Of a stretch of 8,592 nucleotides of DNA, positions 1 through 5,737 are shown in pieces (position 1 is the first letter of the stretch; each line of letters opens with the position of its first letter). The notes beneath the pieces were generated by a model. The model made no database searches. It saw only the letters and a list, made by a program, of their open reading frames with translations, and was not told the origin of the DNA. The translations under genes and the position numbers were made by a program. Source of the stretch: Alkanindiges sp. (lineage in GTDB: Bacteria; Pseudomonadota; Gammaproteobacteria; Pseudomonadales; Moraxellaceae); the NCBI GenBank assembly GCA_030152125.1, contig JASLIR010000187.1:1-8592 (forward strand). Reading direction: 5' to 3'.

Positions 1-506
1 ATCACAATCAGGTGGATGATTATATCTATGCTAAAACGCTGGATCAGTTTGAGGCTTTCCGCCTGATTCAGTACACCCAGGGCGATGCCAGCTTTAATGG
101 CCTGGAGGCAGAAACCAGCTATCGCTTTAACGAACTGTATACCGGCACCTTATTTGGTGACTATGTACGCGGCAAGTTAAAAAAAGATGGTAATCTGCCA
201 CGTATTCCTTCTGCCCGCGTGGGTGGACGTATTAATGCCGACTGGGATGCCATTACCGGCAGTGTGGAGGTGTACCGCAGCCTGCAGCAGGATGAGATTG
301 CCAGTTATGAAAATGAAACCTCCGGCTATAACATCGTGAATGCCAGCATTGCCTATAAGGGTGATATGGGCGAGCGCAGCAGCTATAAGCTATACCTGCA
401 AATGAATAACCTGTTTGATGCACGTTATTACAACCACAGTTCCTTCCTGTCCAGTATTCCACAGCAGGGACGCAACTTTACTGCAGGTGTACAGTTTAAG
501 TTTTAA
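1..506 (+). CDS. TonB-dependent outer-membrane receptor, C-terminal part (partial)
   Basis: The frame is open from base 3 and ends at TAA 504-506, so the start, signal peptide, plug and most of the barrel lie before the window. About 167 residues are visible. They show alternating polar/aromatic beta-strand character and end with the hallmark of TonB-dependent receptors: an NLFD motif, a turn with HSSFLSSIP, then QGRNFTAGVQFKF ending in phenylalanine, the outer-membrane assembly signal. Receptors of this class take up iron-siderophore, haem, zinc or cobalamin across the outer membrane using TonB-ExbBD energy. The NHSSFL...PQQGRNF ending recalls ZnuD-like zinc/haem receptors, but the ligand cannot be fixed from the C-terminus alone. 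The family is sure and the substrate is open. A strong hairpin follows the stop, so this looks like the last gene of its transcript. Confidence 0.9.
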   Translation, partial: HNQVDDYIYAKTLDQFEAFRLIQYTQGDASFNGLEAETSYRFNELYTGTLFGDYVRGKLKKDGNLPRIPSARVGGRINADWDAITGSVEVYRSLQQDEIASYENETSGYNIVNASIAYKGDMGERSSYKLYLQMNNLFDARYYNHSSFLSSIPQQGRNFTAGVQFKF

Positions 507-528
507 GGCATCAGCTTTTTGATCCATT

Positions 529-594
529 AAAGCCATAAGTCAGATTAAAAAGGCGCTACAGATTTATCTGTGGCGCCTTTGTTATTATGGCTTT
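529..594. repeat. Outer inverted repeat enclosing the terminator hairpin
   Basis: AAAGCCATAA (529-538) and TTATGGCTTT (585-594) are perfect 10-bp inverted copies that enclose the terminator hairpin at 549-580. Together they give a two-tier stem. The outer right arm runs into TTTTT (592-596), so the outer stem could itself act as a second, weaker terminator. It overlaps the putative promoter of the acetyltransferase. Confidence 0.65.
549..586 (+). terminator. Intrinsic terminator after the TonB receptor gene
   Basis: The arms AGGCGCTACAGAT (551-563) and ATCTGTGGCGCCT (566-578) pair along 13 positions, with one G-U wobble, and two further A-T pairs at the base. A T-rich stretch (TTGTTATT) follows. 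In practice the tip would open to a larger loop. It lies 43 nt past the receptor stop codon. A-rich sequence on the other side would let it work in the reverse direction too. Confidence 0.8.
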
Positions 595-607
595 TTATAA
601 ATATACA
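579..607 (+). promoter_or_regulatory. Possible promoter for the acetyltransferase gene
   Basis: TTGTTA (579-584) and TATACA (602-607) are spaced by 17 nt and each matches the sigma-70 boxes at 4 of 6 positions. TATAAA (596-601) is an alternative -10. Initiation would fall close to the start codon and give a very short or absent leader, which fits the lack of a Shine-Dalgarno sequence there. This is a weak prediction in AT-rich DNA. Confidence 0.3.
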
Positions 608-618
608 TTGTGATAGAC

Positions 619-1080
619 ATGTTGATAGAAGTAGCAACAGAGCCGGATTTTCCTGCTTTGCTGGGGATATGGGAGGCTGCTGTAAGGGCTACCCATCATT
701 TTCTGCCGGAGGCCAGTTTGCAGGATATAAAAAGCCAGTTGGTCCCTGCATATTTTCCGCAGGTACAGCTATTTCTGGTGCGGCGGAAAGCGGATGGGCA
801 GGTTCTTGGTTTTGCCGGTATAGCCGGACAAAAACTGGAAATGCTGTTTGTGGCACCGGAGCATCATGGCTTGGGTGTGGGAAAAGCTTTATTAAGCTTT
901 GTTGTTGATCAGCACAGTATTGATGCGGTTGATGTTAATGAGCAAAATCCGCAGGCGGTTGGCTTTTATCTGTCCCAGGGATTTGTTCAGGTTGACCGTA
1001 GTGCATTGGACGGGCAGGGCAATCCTTTTCCCATTTTGCATTTGCAGTACTCATCAGCCATATCAGGCAAAAAAAACTAA
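619..1080 (+). CDS. yjaB: GNAT-family N-acetyltransferase, YjaB-like
   Basis: This is a 153-residue single-domain GNAT protein that would transfer acetyl from acetyl-CoA to an amine of an unknown substrate; E. coli YjaB has been reported as a protein-lysine acetyltransferase. It matches remembered YjaB at several points: ATHHFL near residue 24, the GQ-x-LEMLFVAP strand (70-80), the acetyl-CoA loop HGLGVG (83-88), VNEQN-x-QAVGFY (106-117) and GF (121-122). The usual arginine at the head of the CoA loop is histidine (H83). The ATG at 619 gives the typical short N-terminus (MLIEVAT); a GTG at 610 in the same frame is possible and adds three residues. Neither has a Shine-Dalgarno sequence. Its stop codon forms part of the ribosome-binding site of the next gene, so the two are probably cotranscribed and coupled. 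Confidence 0.85.
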   Translation: MLIEVATEPDFPALLGIWEAAVRATHHFLPEASLQDIKSQLVPAYFPQVQLFLVRRKADGQVLGFAGIAGQKLEMLFVAPEHHGLGVGKALLSFVVDQHSIDAVDVNEQNPQAVGFYLSQGFVQVDRSALDGQGNPFPILHLQYSSAISGKKN

Positions 1081-1085
1081 GGAGG
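1079..1085 (+). promoter_or_regulatory. Strong ribosome-binding site for the XAC2610-like gene
   Basis: AAGGAGG is a full Shine-Dalgarno match lying 7 nt before ATG 1093. It overlaps the TAA (1078-1080) of the acetyltransferase gene, which fixes the start of the downstream gene and suggests translational coupling. Confidence 0.85.
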
Positions 1086-1092
1086 CTTAACT

Positions 1093-1803
1093 ATGCGTGA
1101 TCATCTGATGGTTAAAATTCTGCTTGGCAGTTTCGCTAGCCTGTTTTTAATGGCTAATGTGTATGCAGCTAGTTTTAAAATCACGGATGGTTCAAAACTT
1201 TATGATGCTGTTATTACCGTAGCACAATGTGAAAAAGATACCTGTTCCGGTGCAGGAAAAATTAGCCTATATGCCAAGGGCGGCAAACAGCTGCTACAGC
1301 AACTGACATCAGAAGATTTGTATTTTTATTTACAGGACAATCAAAAGCCCAGTGTCAATGTGATCCAGCTATACAACGAACAAAGTCCACTAATTTTTGA
1401 TGATTTTAATTTTGATGGCCAGCAAGATTTAGCAATCCGTAACGGCAACAACAGCAGTTATGGCGGGCCGTCCTACAATGTATATGTGTTTAATAAAACC
1501 CGCAACAAATTTGTATTCAGTGATGAGCTGACCACACTGGCAGTAGAAAACCTGGGCATGTTCCAGACAGACCACAAACGTCAGCGTTTAATCACCTTTA
1601 ATAAGTCCGGCTGCTGCTACCACGAAACCACCGAATATGTAGTAGTACCGGGTAAGGGCCTAAAAATGGTGGAAGAACTTATAGAGGATGCACTCAGTGC
1701 TGGGGAGGAAGGCGCTGAAGGGCATGTAAAAGTAACAAAGCGGATATTGGTGAATAAGCGCTGGCAGCAAACGGTAAAACGCTACAAAATCAGTGATTAC
1801 TAG
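1093..1803 (+). CDS. Secreted XAC2610-like protein with calcium-loop motif
   Basis: This 236-residue protein has a Sec signal peptide (positive/hydrophobic residues 3-22, predicted cut after VYA at 25), so it should be periplasmic; there is no lipobox. The mature part carries a C-x4-C pair (C46, C51), a calcium-loop pattern D-x-N-x-D-G-x-x-D (D104, N106, D108, D112), then NGNNSSYGGPSYNVYVFN (117-134) and a GCCYH motif (173-177). This order resembles the XAC2610-related family as I remember it, whose Xanthomonas member binds calcium and inhibits a lysozyme-like type IV secretion effector. A protective or lysozyme-inhibitor role here is inference; no lysozyme-like partner is in the window. Its TAG overlaps the left end of the repeat element at 1802, so the present C-terminus may have been set by that element. 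Confidence 0.65.
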   Translation: MRDHLMVKILLGSFASLFLMANVYAASFKITDGSKLYDAVITVAQCEKDTCSGAGKISLYAKGGKQLLQQLTSEDLYFYLQDNQKPSVNVIQLYNEQSPLIFDDFNFDGQQDLAIRNGNNSSYGGPSYNVYVFNKTRNKFVFSDELTTLAVENLGMFQTDHKRQRLITFNKSGCCYHETTEYVVVPGKGLKMVEELIEDALSAGEEGAEGHVKVTKRILVNKRWQQTVKRYKISDY

Positions 1804-1827
1804 GGGCTGTTGACATTTCATATGCGG
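1802..1827 (+). repeat. Left terminal inverted repeat of the element
   Basis: It pairs with 2045-2070. The outer 14 bases differ at one position and the next 12 (TTTCATATGCGG against CTTCAGATGAGG) at three. The first two bases are also the last two bases of the upstream stop codon. Confidence 0.7.
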
Positions 1828-1833
1828 ACTGCG

Positions 1834-1930
1834 TTGTCGGCTAAAATTGATTCAAACCAGGCGTGAAACGCAGGCAATGGCGAGCCCTTGGCAAGTTTCA
1901 CAACGAAGTTTGAGAAAATTTTAGCCACAA
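1834..1930. repeat. Foldback A inside the element
   Basis: The left arm carries TTGT (1834-1837), GGCTAAAATT (1839-1848), TCAAAC (1852-1857) and GTGAAAC (1863-1869). The right arm carries the exact complements in order: GTTTCAC (1895-1901), GTTTGA (1908-1913), AATTTTAGCC (1917-1926) and ACAA (1927-1930). Short internal loops separate the paired blocks, and a 25-nt loop (1870-1894) caps the stem. Confidence 0.75.
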
Positions 1931-1940
1931 CCCGGAGGGA

Positions 1941-2038
1941 CAGCACTGTTTTTTGCCGCTGCTGCGTTATTCATTGCTCATTTAGAACCACTAAAGATCG
2001 CAATTCATGCCTTGCATCGCCTAAAAAAACAGCTGCTG
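1941..2038. repeat. Foldback B inside the element
   Basis: This is a long imperfect palindrome centred on TTTAG-AACCA-CTAAA (1981-1995). Outer pairing is CAGCA (1941-1945) with TGCTG (2034-2038) and CTGTTTTTT (1946-1954) with AAAAAACAG (2024-2032). The middle (about 1955-1980 against 1996-2021) pairs with several mismatches. Confidence 0.7.
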
Positions 2039-2044
2039 GCGCAC

Positions 2045-2070
2045 CCTCATCTGAAGTGTCAACAGACCCT
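2045..2070 (-). repeat. Right terminal inverted repeat of the element
   Basis: Read on the minus strand it begins AGGGTCTGTTGACACTTCAG, matching the left end at 1802. The fabI promoter region starts about 40 bp further on. Confidence 0.7.
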
Positions 2071-2135
2071 GAAGAGTAAATGATTTTAAATAGACCCGTC
2101 GCTTAGCTGGGTGGATGCTGCAAACAATTAAAATT

Positions 2136-2144
2136 TGTTATGAT
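2136..2144 (+). promoter_or_regulatory. Extended -10 promoter of fabI
   Basis: TGTTATGAT is a textbook extended -10 (TGn followed by TATGAT at 2139-2144), 36 nt before the fabI ATG. There is no good -35 box; CTGCAA (2118-2123) is a poor match at 15-nt spacing. Transcription would begin near 2151 with a leader of about 30 nt. The sequence sits inside an imperfect dyad: GTGGAT (2111-2116) with ATCCAC (2143-2148) and AACAA (2123-2127) with TTGTT (2135-2139), so a repressor site over the promoter is conceivable. Confidence 0.6.
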
Positions 2145-2169
2145 CCACCTGATTTAATGATGCAAACTC

Positions 2170-2173
2170 AGGA
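2170..2173 (+). promoter_or_regulatory. fabI: Ribosome-binding site deciding the fabI start
   Basis: AGGA lies 7 nt before ATG 2181. The same frame is open upstream to ATG codons at 2115 and 2157, but those lack such a site, and the start at 2181 gives the family N-terminus MTQGLLxGKRFL. Confidence 0.7.
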
Positions 2174-2180
2174 TAACAGA

Positions 2181-2978
2181 ATGACTCAGGGTTTATTACA
2201 CGGTAAGCGTTTTTTAGTGGCTGGTATTGCCAGCAAGCTGTCTATTGCCTATGCCATTGCACAGGCTCTGCACCGTGAGGGTGCGGAGCTGGCATTTACT
2301 TACCCCAATGAAAAACTGAAAAAACGGGTAGATGAGTTTGCTGCACAGTTTGGCTCCACACTGGTGTTTGAGTGTGACGTGGCAGAAGATGCACAGATAG
2401 AACAAACCTTTATTGATCTGGCGCAGCACTGGGATGGGCTGGATGGTTTGGTACATTCCATTGGTTTTGCCCCTGCCGACCAGCTGGATGGTGACTTTAC
2501 CGATGTGACCAGCCGTGAAGGCTTTAAAATTGCGCATGATATTAGTGCCTACAGCTTTATTGCCATGGCGCGTGCTGCAAAACCACTGTTGCAGGCCAGA
2601 CAGGGCTGCCTGTTAACCCTGACCTATCAGGGGAGTGAGCGTGTGTTGCCTAATTATAATGTAATGGGGCTGGCCAAGGCATCACTGGAAGCCAGCGTAC
2701 GCTATCTGGCTACTAGCCTTGGCGTCGATGGCATCCGGGTTAATGCGATTTCTGCCGGGCCAATCCGCACCCTGGCCGCCAGCGGCATTAAAAGTTTTAG
2801 AAAAATGCTGGATGTCAATGCCTCTATTGCACCGTTAAAACGTAATGTAACGCAGGAAGAAGTAGGCAATGCTGCGCTGTTTCTGTGCTCACCATGGGCA
2901 TCCGGCATTACCGGTGAAATTTTATATGTAGATGGCGGTTTTAATACCGTGGGTATGAGTGAAAGCTTGCTGAATTAA
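2181..2978 (+). CDS. fabI: Enoyl-[acyl-carrier-protein] reductase (NADH)
   Basis: This 265-residue short-chain dehydrogenase carries out the last step of each fatty-acid elongation cycle, reducing trans-2-enoyl-ACP with NADH in the cytosol; it is the triclosan target. The nucleotide-binding start [13 protein letters not shown] (15-27), D66-V at the adenine pocket, HSIGFAP (92-98), and the catalytic Tyr149, Tyr159 and Lys166 (E. coli Tyr146, Tyr156, Lys163) are all present. So are [17 protein letters not shown] and the C-terminal VDGGF. Gly95 corresponds to E. coli Gly93, where triclosan resistance changes arise, and is wild type. Length is near the 262 of E. coli. The wording is strongly Acinetobacter-like and is the main taxonomic clue. 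It has its own promoter and terminator and seems monocistronic, as an essential housekeeping gene should. Confidence 0.97.
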   Translation: MTQGLLHGKRFLVAGIASKLSIAYAIAQALHREGAELAFTYPNEKLKKRVDEFAAQFGSTLVFECDVAEDAQIEQTFIDLAQHWDGLDGLVHSIGFAPADQLDGDFTDVTSREGFKIAHDISAYSFIAMARAAKPLLQARQGCLLTLTYQGSERVLPNYNVMGLAKASLEASVRYLATSLGVDGIRVNAISAGPIRTLAASGIKSFRKMLDVNASIAPLKRNVTQEEVGNAALFLCSPWASGITGEILYVDGGFNTVGMSESLLN

Positions 2979-3002
2979 ATAGCAGGCTATTGTTTATGCT
3001 GG

Positions 3003-3041
3003 AATGCCTTGGTGATGCGCAATACGATCAAGGCATTTTTT
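3003..3041 (+). terminator. Intrinsic terminator of fabI
   Basis: AATGCCTTG (3003-3011) pairs perfectly with CAAGGCATT (3029-3037). The 9-bp stem is closed by a 17-nt loop that can add a pair or two. The 3' arm runs into six T residues (3036-3041). It starts 25 nt after the fabI stop. Confidence 0.85.
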
Positions 3042-3086
3042 ATGGTTATATGATGTTTGTCTGCAAAGATAAGAAGGTGAAGGGCT

Positions 3087-3644
3087 GTGAGCCGATTTGA
3101 ACAGGAATATGTGTCTGCCAATTACCGTTATATTTCGGCATTTAATGAATTAAATGCCCGGACATCGCAACGGCAGCAGGCCCTGACCATTTTTATTACT
3201 TTCTTTATTGGCCTGCTGGCGGCCTTAATTGCGGCGCATAATGCCAGCAAGGGCAGTGATGCACATATTGAATGGATACTGTTGGGTTTTCCGGTGGCTT
3301 CGGCGACCTTTGCATTTTTAAATTATAAGTACGAGCGCATTATTACCAACTTAAGGCATTTTCTGTCCGAACTGGAGCGCTTTGGCGATGCGCATTTGAC
3401 TTTGCCCAGCTATAACACCAATGCGCAATGGGTGAACAGCTCCAACCATGCACGGCGCTTTCATGATTATGCCTGTGCGGTGCTGATTTTGGCCTGTAAC
3501 AGCATTGGTATTAGTGCCTTTTATGTGCTGTTTCCGGAGCGCTTTCAGCAATCCTTTTGGGTGTTGGCGATTGTTGTTCTGGTTGGTTTTTTAACTGCTG
3601 GCTTACACTGGTTGCTGCCTAAATTTGGCTATAAACCGGAATAG
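3087..3644 (+). CDS. Predicted four-helix inner-membrane protein of unknown function
   Basis: I do not recognise this 185-residue protein by name. A charged, helix-forming N-terminal segment (1-31, with RTSQRQQ just before the membrane) leads into four hydrophobic stretches at about 33-50, 62-80, 128-149 and 157-177. Between helices 2 and 3 is a polar loop of about 47 residues (81-127) with KYER, RHFLSELERFGD and HARRFHDY. The layout, with a soluble helix leading into a tight pair of helices, loosely recalls RipA-like and SLATT-type small membrane proteins; I cannot show homology. The start is GTG 3087: an in-frame TGA at 3078 excludes an earlier start, and AAGGTGA (3074-3080) gives a fair Shine-Dalgarno sequence. 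It follows the fabI terminator, so its promoter should lie in 3042-3086, where no good box stands out. The next gene starts 56 nt on. Confidence 0.75.
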   Translation: MSRFEQEYVSANYRYISAFNELNARTSQRQQALTIFITFFIGLLAALIAAHNASKGSDAHIEWILLGFPVASATFAFLNYKYERIITNLRHFLSELERFGDAHLTLPSYNTNAQWVNSSNHARRFHDYACAVLILACNSIGISAFYVLFPERFQQSFWVLAIVVLVGFLTAGLHWLLPKFGYKPE

Positions 3645-3700
3645 TTCTAAAAAACAGAATTTTAAATATTGGCGTATTCAACGATCAATGAAGTTAAATA

Positions 3701-4252
3701 ATGAATGTATTTATAGAAAGCCCAGCAGGCGTAATGTTGGTTTTACTCTTGGTTGGTATACTGCTTTACCTGTTCAAATATATTTTTATTTATATAATGG
3801 GCGTAATTCTCCCGGCTTATGAAGTAACAGTATCGCCAAGGGTAACACAGTTAAAACACATCAAAAAAGAAATAATAGTCGAGGTAGATAACTGTTTTTA
3901 TACGGGAATTTATATCGGTGCTCAAAATTCGTATGAAGTGGTGATTTTGGTTGGCAAGGTGGATAAACCCGAAGAATTACTGATACAGGAGTTTCAGCAA
4001 TCGTATAGTCAGCATAAAAAATATCAGTTTGATAATATGCACGGACGGGCAGATGAATTTTGGCGTGTTTTGCTGGACTTTCTATTTGCTCAAAAACGCA
4101 AAGAGAATTTTTTGACATTAAGATATGGCAGGCATCGGGTTTATTACCGCGATTTAAATCCAGCCCAAGCAGCCGGGGTCACAAAATCTATAAAAACTGT
4201 GCTACGCAATGCACGTTTTATTGTATCGAATGGTCATGGTATCAGCACCTAA
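3701..4252 (+). CDS. Hypothetical membrane-anchored protein
   Basis: This 183-residue protein is unrecognised. A very hydrophobic N-terminal region (about 10-38, perhaps one long or two short membrane helices) is followed by a soluble part of about 145 residues. That part mixes beta-like stretches (KKEIIVEVDN, SYEVVILVGKV) with an amphipathic charged section (RADEFWRVLLDFLFAQKRKE) and a basic end. No catalytic motif is evident. The ATG at 3701 has only a weak GAAG upstream; no alternative start is better. The DNA appears more AT-rich than the flanking genes, which may reflect a recently acquired or fast-evolving gene. It lies 56 nt behind the four-helix membrane protein on the same strand with no clear terminator between, so the two may be cotranscribed. 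Its stop codon sits in the loop of the hairpin at 4237-4272. Confidence 0.65.
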   Translation: MNVFIESPAGVMLVLLLVGILLYLFKYIFIYIMGVILPAYEVTVSPRVTQLKHIKKEIIVEVDNCFYTGIYIGAQNSYEVVILVGKVDKPEELLIQEFQQSYSQHKKYQFDNMHGRADEFWRVLLDFLFAQKRKENFLTLRYGRHRVYYRDLNPAQAAGVTKSIKTVLRNARFIVSNGHGIST

Positions 4253-4272
4253 CAACGTATGTGCTGATACCA
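4237..4272. terminator. Hairpin between convergent transcription units
   Basis: TGGTATCAGCAC (4237-4248) and GTGCTGATACCA (4261-4272) form a perfect 12-bp stem with a 12-nt loop that contains the stop codon at 4250-4252. It lies 24 nt past the stop of the minus-strand efflux operon. Neither side has a proper T-run, so it is a poor classical terminator in both directions. It may block RNA decay from the 3' end or work with Rho. Confidence 0.55.
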
Positions 4273-4296
4273 CTTGTCTACAATCTGTCCAAATAT

Positions 4297-5733
4297 TTAG
4301 GACTTAACCGGACTACCACCCAGGCTTTGCATCAACGTGACCATGTTATTCAACTGGTTCAGGCGAATCTGGATGGCACTGTTTTCTGCATTACGCCGGG
4401 ACTCCTGCGCATCAATCCACTGCTTTAGTGCAACTGCACCGGCACGGTAGCGTATTTCATTCAGCGATTCCGATTTTTTTGCCAGAACCAGCGTACGTTG
4501 CTGGGCATCTGCCTGCACTTTTAACTGGGTATTGGCAGATAAGGCATTATCCACATCGGCCAGGGCGCTATACAGCGTTTGGCGGAAGCTGATAATGGCG
4601 CTTTCATAATCCAGCTTGCTGATGGCCAGATTACGCTGCATATCGTTGTATTGCAGGAAAGGTAGGGAAAGCCCGGCCCCCAGTGTCATTACCGGATTTT
4701 TAAGCAGTTCGGTCAGCGAGGTGCTGCTGGTGCCAATCGAGCTGTTTAAACTGAGCGACGGGTAATAACCAGCTTTGGTGGCATCGCCATTTGCCAGTGT
4801 TTTACGCAGGCGCAATTCGGCAGCCTGTAAGTCCGGGCGGCGTGCCAGTAAATCGGCAGGTAAGCCGGCCTGAATATCAGGCAGCTTAATGCTGCTCAAG
4901 CGGCTTGGTTCGGCAATACTCAGCGCAGCAGGCGGTTGGTCAAACAAAATGGACAGGGCATTCAGGGCTTCAATGCGCTGTTGCAGCAACTGGCTGTAAT
5001 TAGCCTGTTGGCCGACCACGGCCTGTTCAGCCTGAGCCATTTCCAGCCCGGACACGGCACCGGCCTGATACTGTGCTTTAACCAGCTCATACAGCTTTTT
5101 ACTGCTGCTGACGCTGGCTTCACTGGAGCTGATGCGCTGGTTTAAATAAGCCACTTGCCAGTACAGGGTGCATACCGTGCCAACCAGTGTCTGGGCAGTG
5201 CTTTGCAAGTCCTGCTGGGTAGCAGATGCTTCCCATTTAGCGGCATCGGTCTGGCTGGCCAGTTTGCCCCATAAGTCCACTTCGTAGCTAACGGAGCCAT
5301 TCAGGCTAAAGCCGCGTGAGCTGTCCTCACCATCATGTAACTGTACCTGATGCGATGCCGATGTATTGGCACTCACACGTGGCAGTTGCTGGTTTCTGGC
5401 CAGGCCCGCCTGTTCACGTGCCTGTTTTAGGCGGATGCCAGCCACGGCTAAATCATTATTACGTTGCAGCGCTTGTTCAACCAGCCGGTTGAGTTCTGCA
5501 TCCTGGAATAAAGTCCACCACTGGTCTTTAATCTGGTCAATACGCACACCCTGTGCCTGGCTACTTTGCTGGCTAAACTGGGCGGGCATATTCAGTGCGG
5601 GTTGCTGATAAGGCGTGCGCACCACGGCAGAGCAGCCGGACAATAGAGCCAACACCAGACCTGCCGACAGAATAGTCGCGCTGCCAGTACGCAGGGAATT
5701 GCGTGAATGATTTTTCATTGTTGTAAGGGTCAT
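4297..5733 (-). CDS. NodT-family outer-membrane efflux lipoprotein
   Basis: This 478-residue protein is the outer-membrane channel of a tripartite exporter. It starts with a lipoprotein signal peptide whose lipobox is LLSGC (Cys34); serine at +2 fits outer-membrane sorting. Then come the typical PYQQPALNMPAQF opening, DQWWTLFQDAELNRLVEQAL (70-89), and two repeats of the alpha-barrel/beta-barrel OEP domain. Near the middle is RRPDLQAAELRLRKT, a NodT signature. The C-terminus SLGGSPVKS replaces the usual LGGGW ending. ATG 5733 is 4 nt after the macB stop, with AGAGAG (5741-5746) as a weak ribosome site inside the macB end; TTG 5736 and ATG 5718 are alternatives. As third gene of the operon it probably replaces TolC as partner of MacAB. 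Similar trios export siderophores (PvdRT-OmpQ) and antibiotics. Confidence 0.92.
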   Translation of the reverse strand: MTLTTMKNHSRNSLRTGSATILSAGLVLALLSGCSAVVRTPYQQPALNMPAQFSQQSSQAQGVRIDQIKDQWWTLFQDAELNRLVEQALQRNNDLAVAGIRLKQAREQAGLARNQQLPRVSANTSASHQVQLHDGEDSSRGFSLNGSVSYEVDLWGKLASQTDAAKWEASATQQDLQSTAQTLVGTVCTLYWQVAYLNQRISSSEASVSSSKKLYELVKAQYQAGAVSGLEMAQAEQAVVGQQANYSQLLQQRIEALNALSILFDQPPAALSIAEPSRLSSIKLPDIQAGLPADLLARRPDLQAAELRLRKTLANGDATKAGYYPSLSLNSSIGTSSTSLTELLKNPVMTLGAGLSLPFLQYNDMQRNLAISKLDYESAIISFRQTLYSALADVDNALSANTQLKVQADAQQRTLVLAKKSESLNEIRYRAGAVALKQWIDAQESRRNAENSAIQIRLNQLNNMVTLMQSLGGSPVKS

Positions 5734-5737
5734 CAAA

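Larger units (their letters stand above)
1802..2070. repeat. Structured MITE-like intergenic element, no coding capacity
   Basis: The 269-bp segment is bounded by imperfect inverted repeats: AGGGGCTGTTGACA at the left and, on the other strand at the right, AGGGTCTGTTGACA (13 of 14). The match continues to about 22 of 26 positions. Between them lie two separate long imperfect palindromes (1834-1930 and 1941-2038). There is no transposase and no credible gene. This fits a non-autonomous miniature element or a dispersed structured repeat. I see no target-site duplication: the flanks read TGATTACT on the left and GAAGAGTA on the right, so insertion is not proven. It separates the XAC2610-like gene from the fabI promoter. 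Copy number elsewhere in the genome is unknown. Confidence 0.7.

Noticed and set aside
277..286. GCAGCCTGCA, resembling a Kingella-type DNA uptake sequence
   Set aside because: Only ten bases match, it is a single copy inside a coding sequence (Ser-Leu-Gln codons), and the other genes point to Moraxellaceae and not Neisseriaceae.
610..1803. Toxin-antitoxin pair (GNAT toxin with partner)
   Set aside because: GNAT toxins usually follow a small DNA-binding antitoxin gene. Here the partner is a secreted protein downstream and the acetyltransferase resembles YjaB.
1802..2070. Integron attC site or CRISPR-like array
   Set aside because: The paired blocks lack the attC core GTTRRRY/RYYYAAC arrangement and no integrase is nearby. 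There are no regularly spaced direct repeats.
1888..2079. Open frame of 63 codons inside the repeat element
   Set aside because: It crosses both foldbacks, has no ribosome site and its translation has no protein-like pattern. The inverted-repeat structure explains the sequence better.
2115..2180. Upstream extension of FabI by 22 residues from ATG 2115
   Set aside because: It would start before the -10 box at 2139-2144. The ATG at 2181 has the ribosome site and gives the known family N-terminus.
2214..2537. Minus-strand open frame opposite fabI
   Set aside because: FabI is certain on the + strand and the antisense translation shows no domain.
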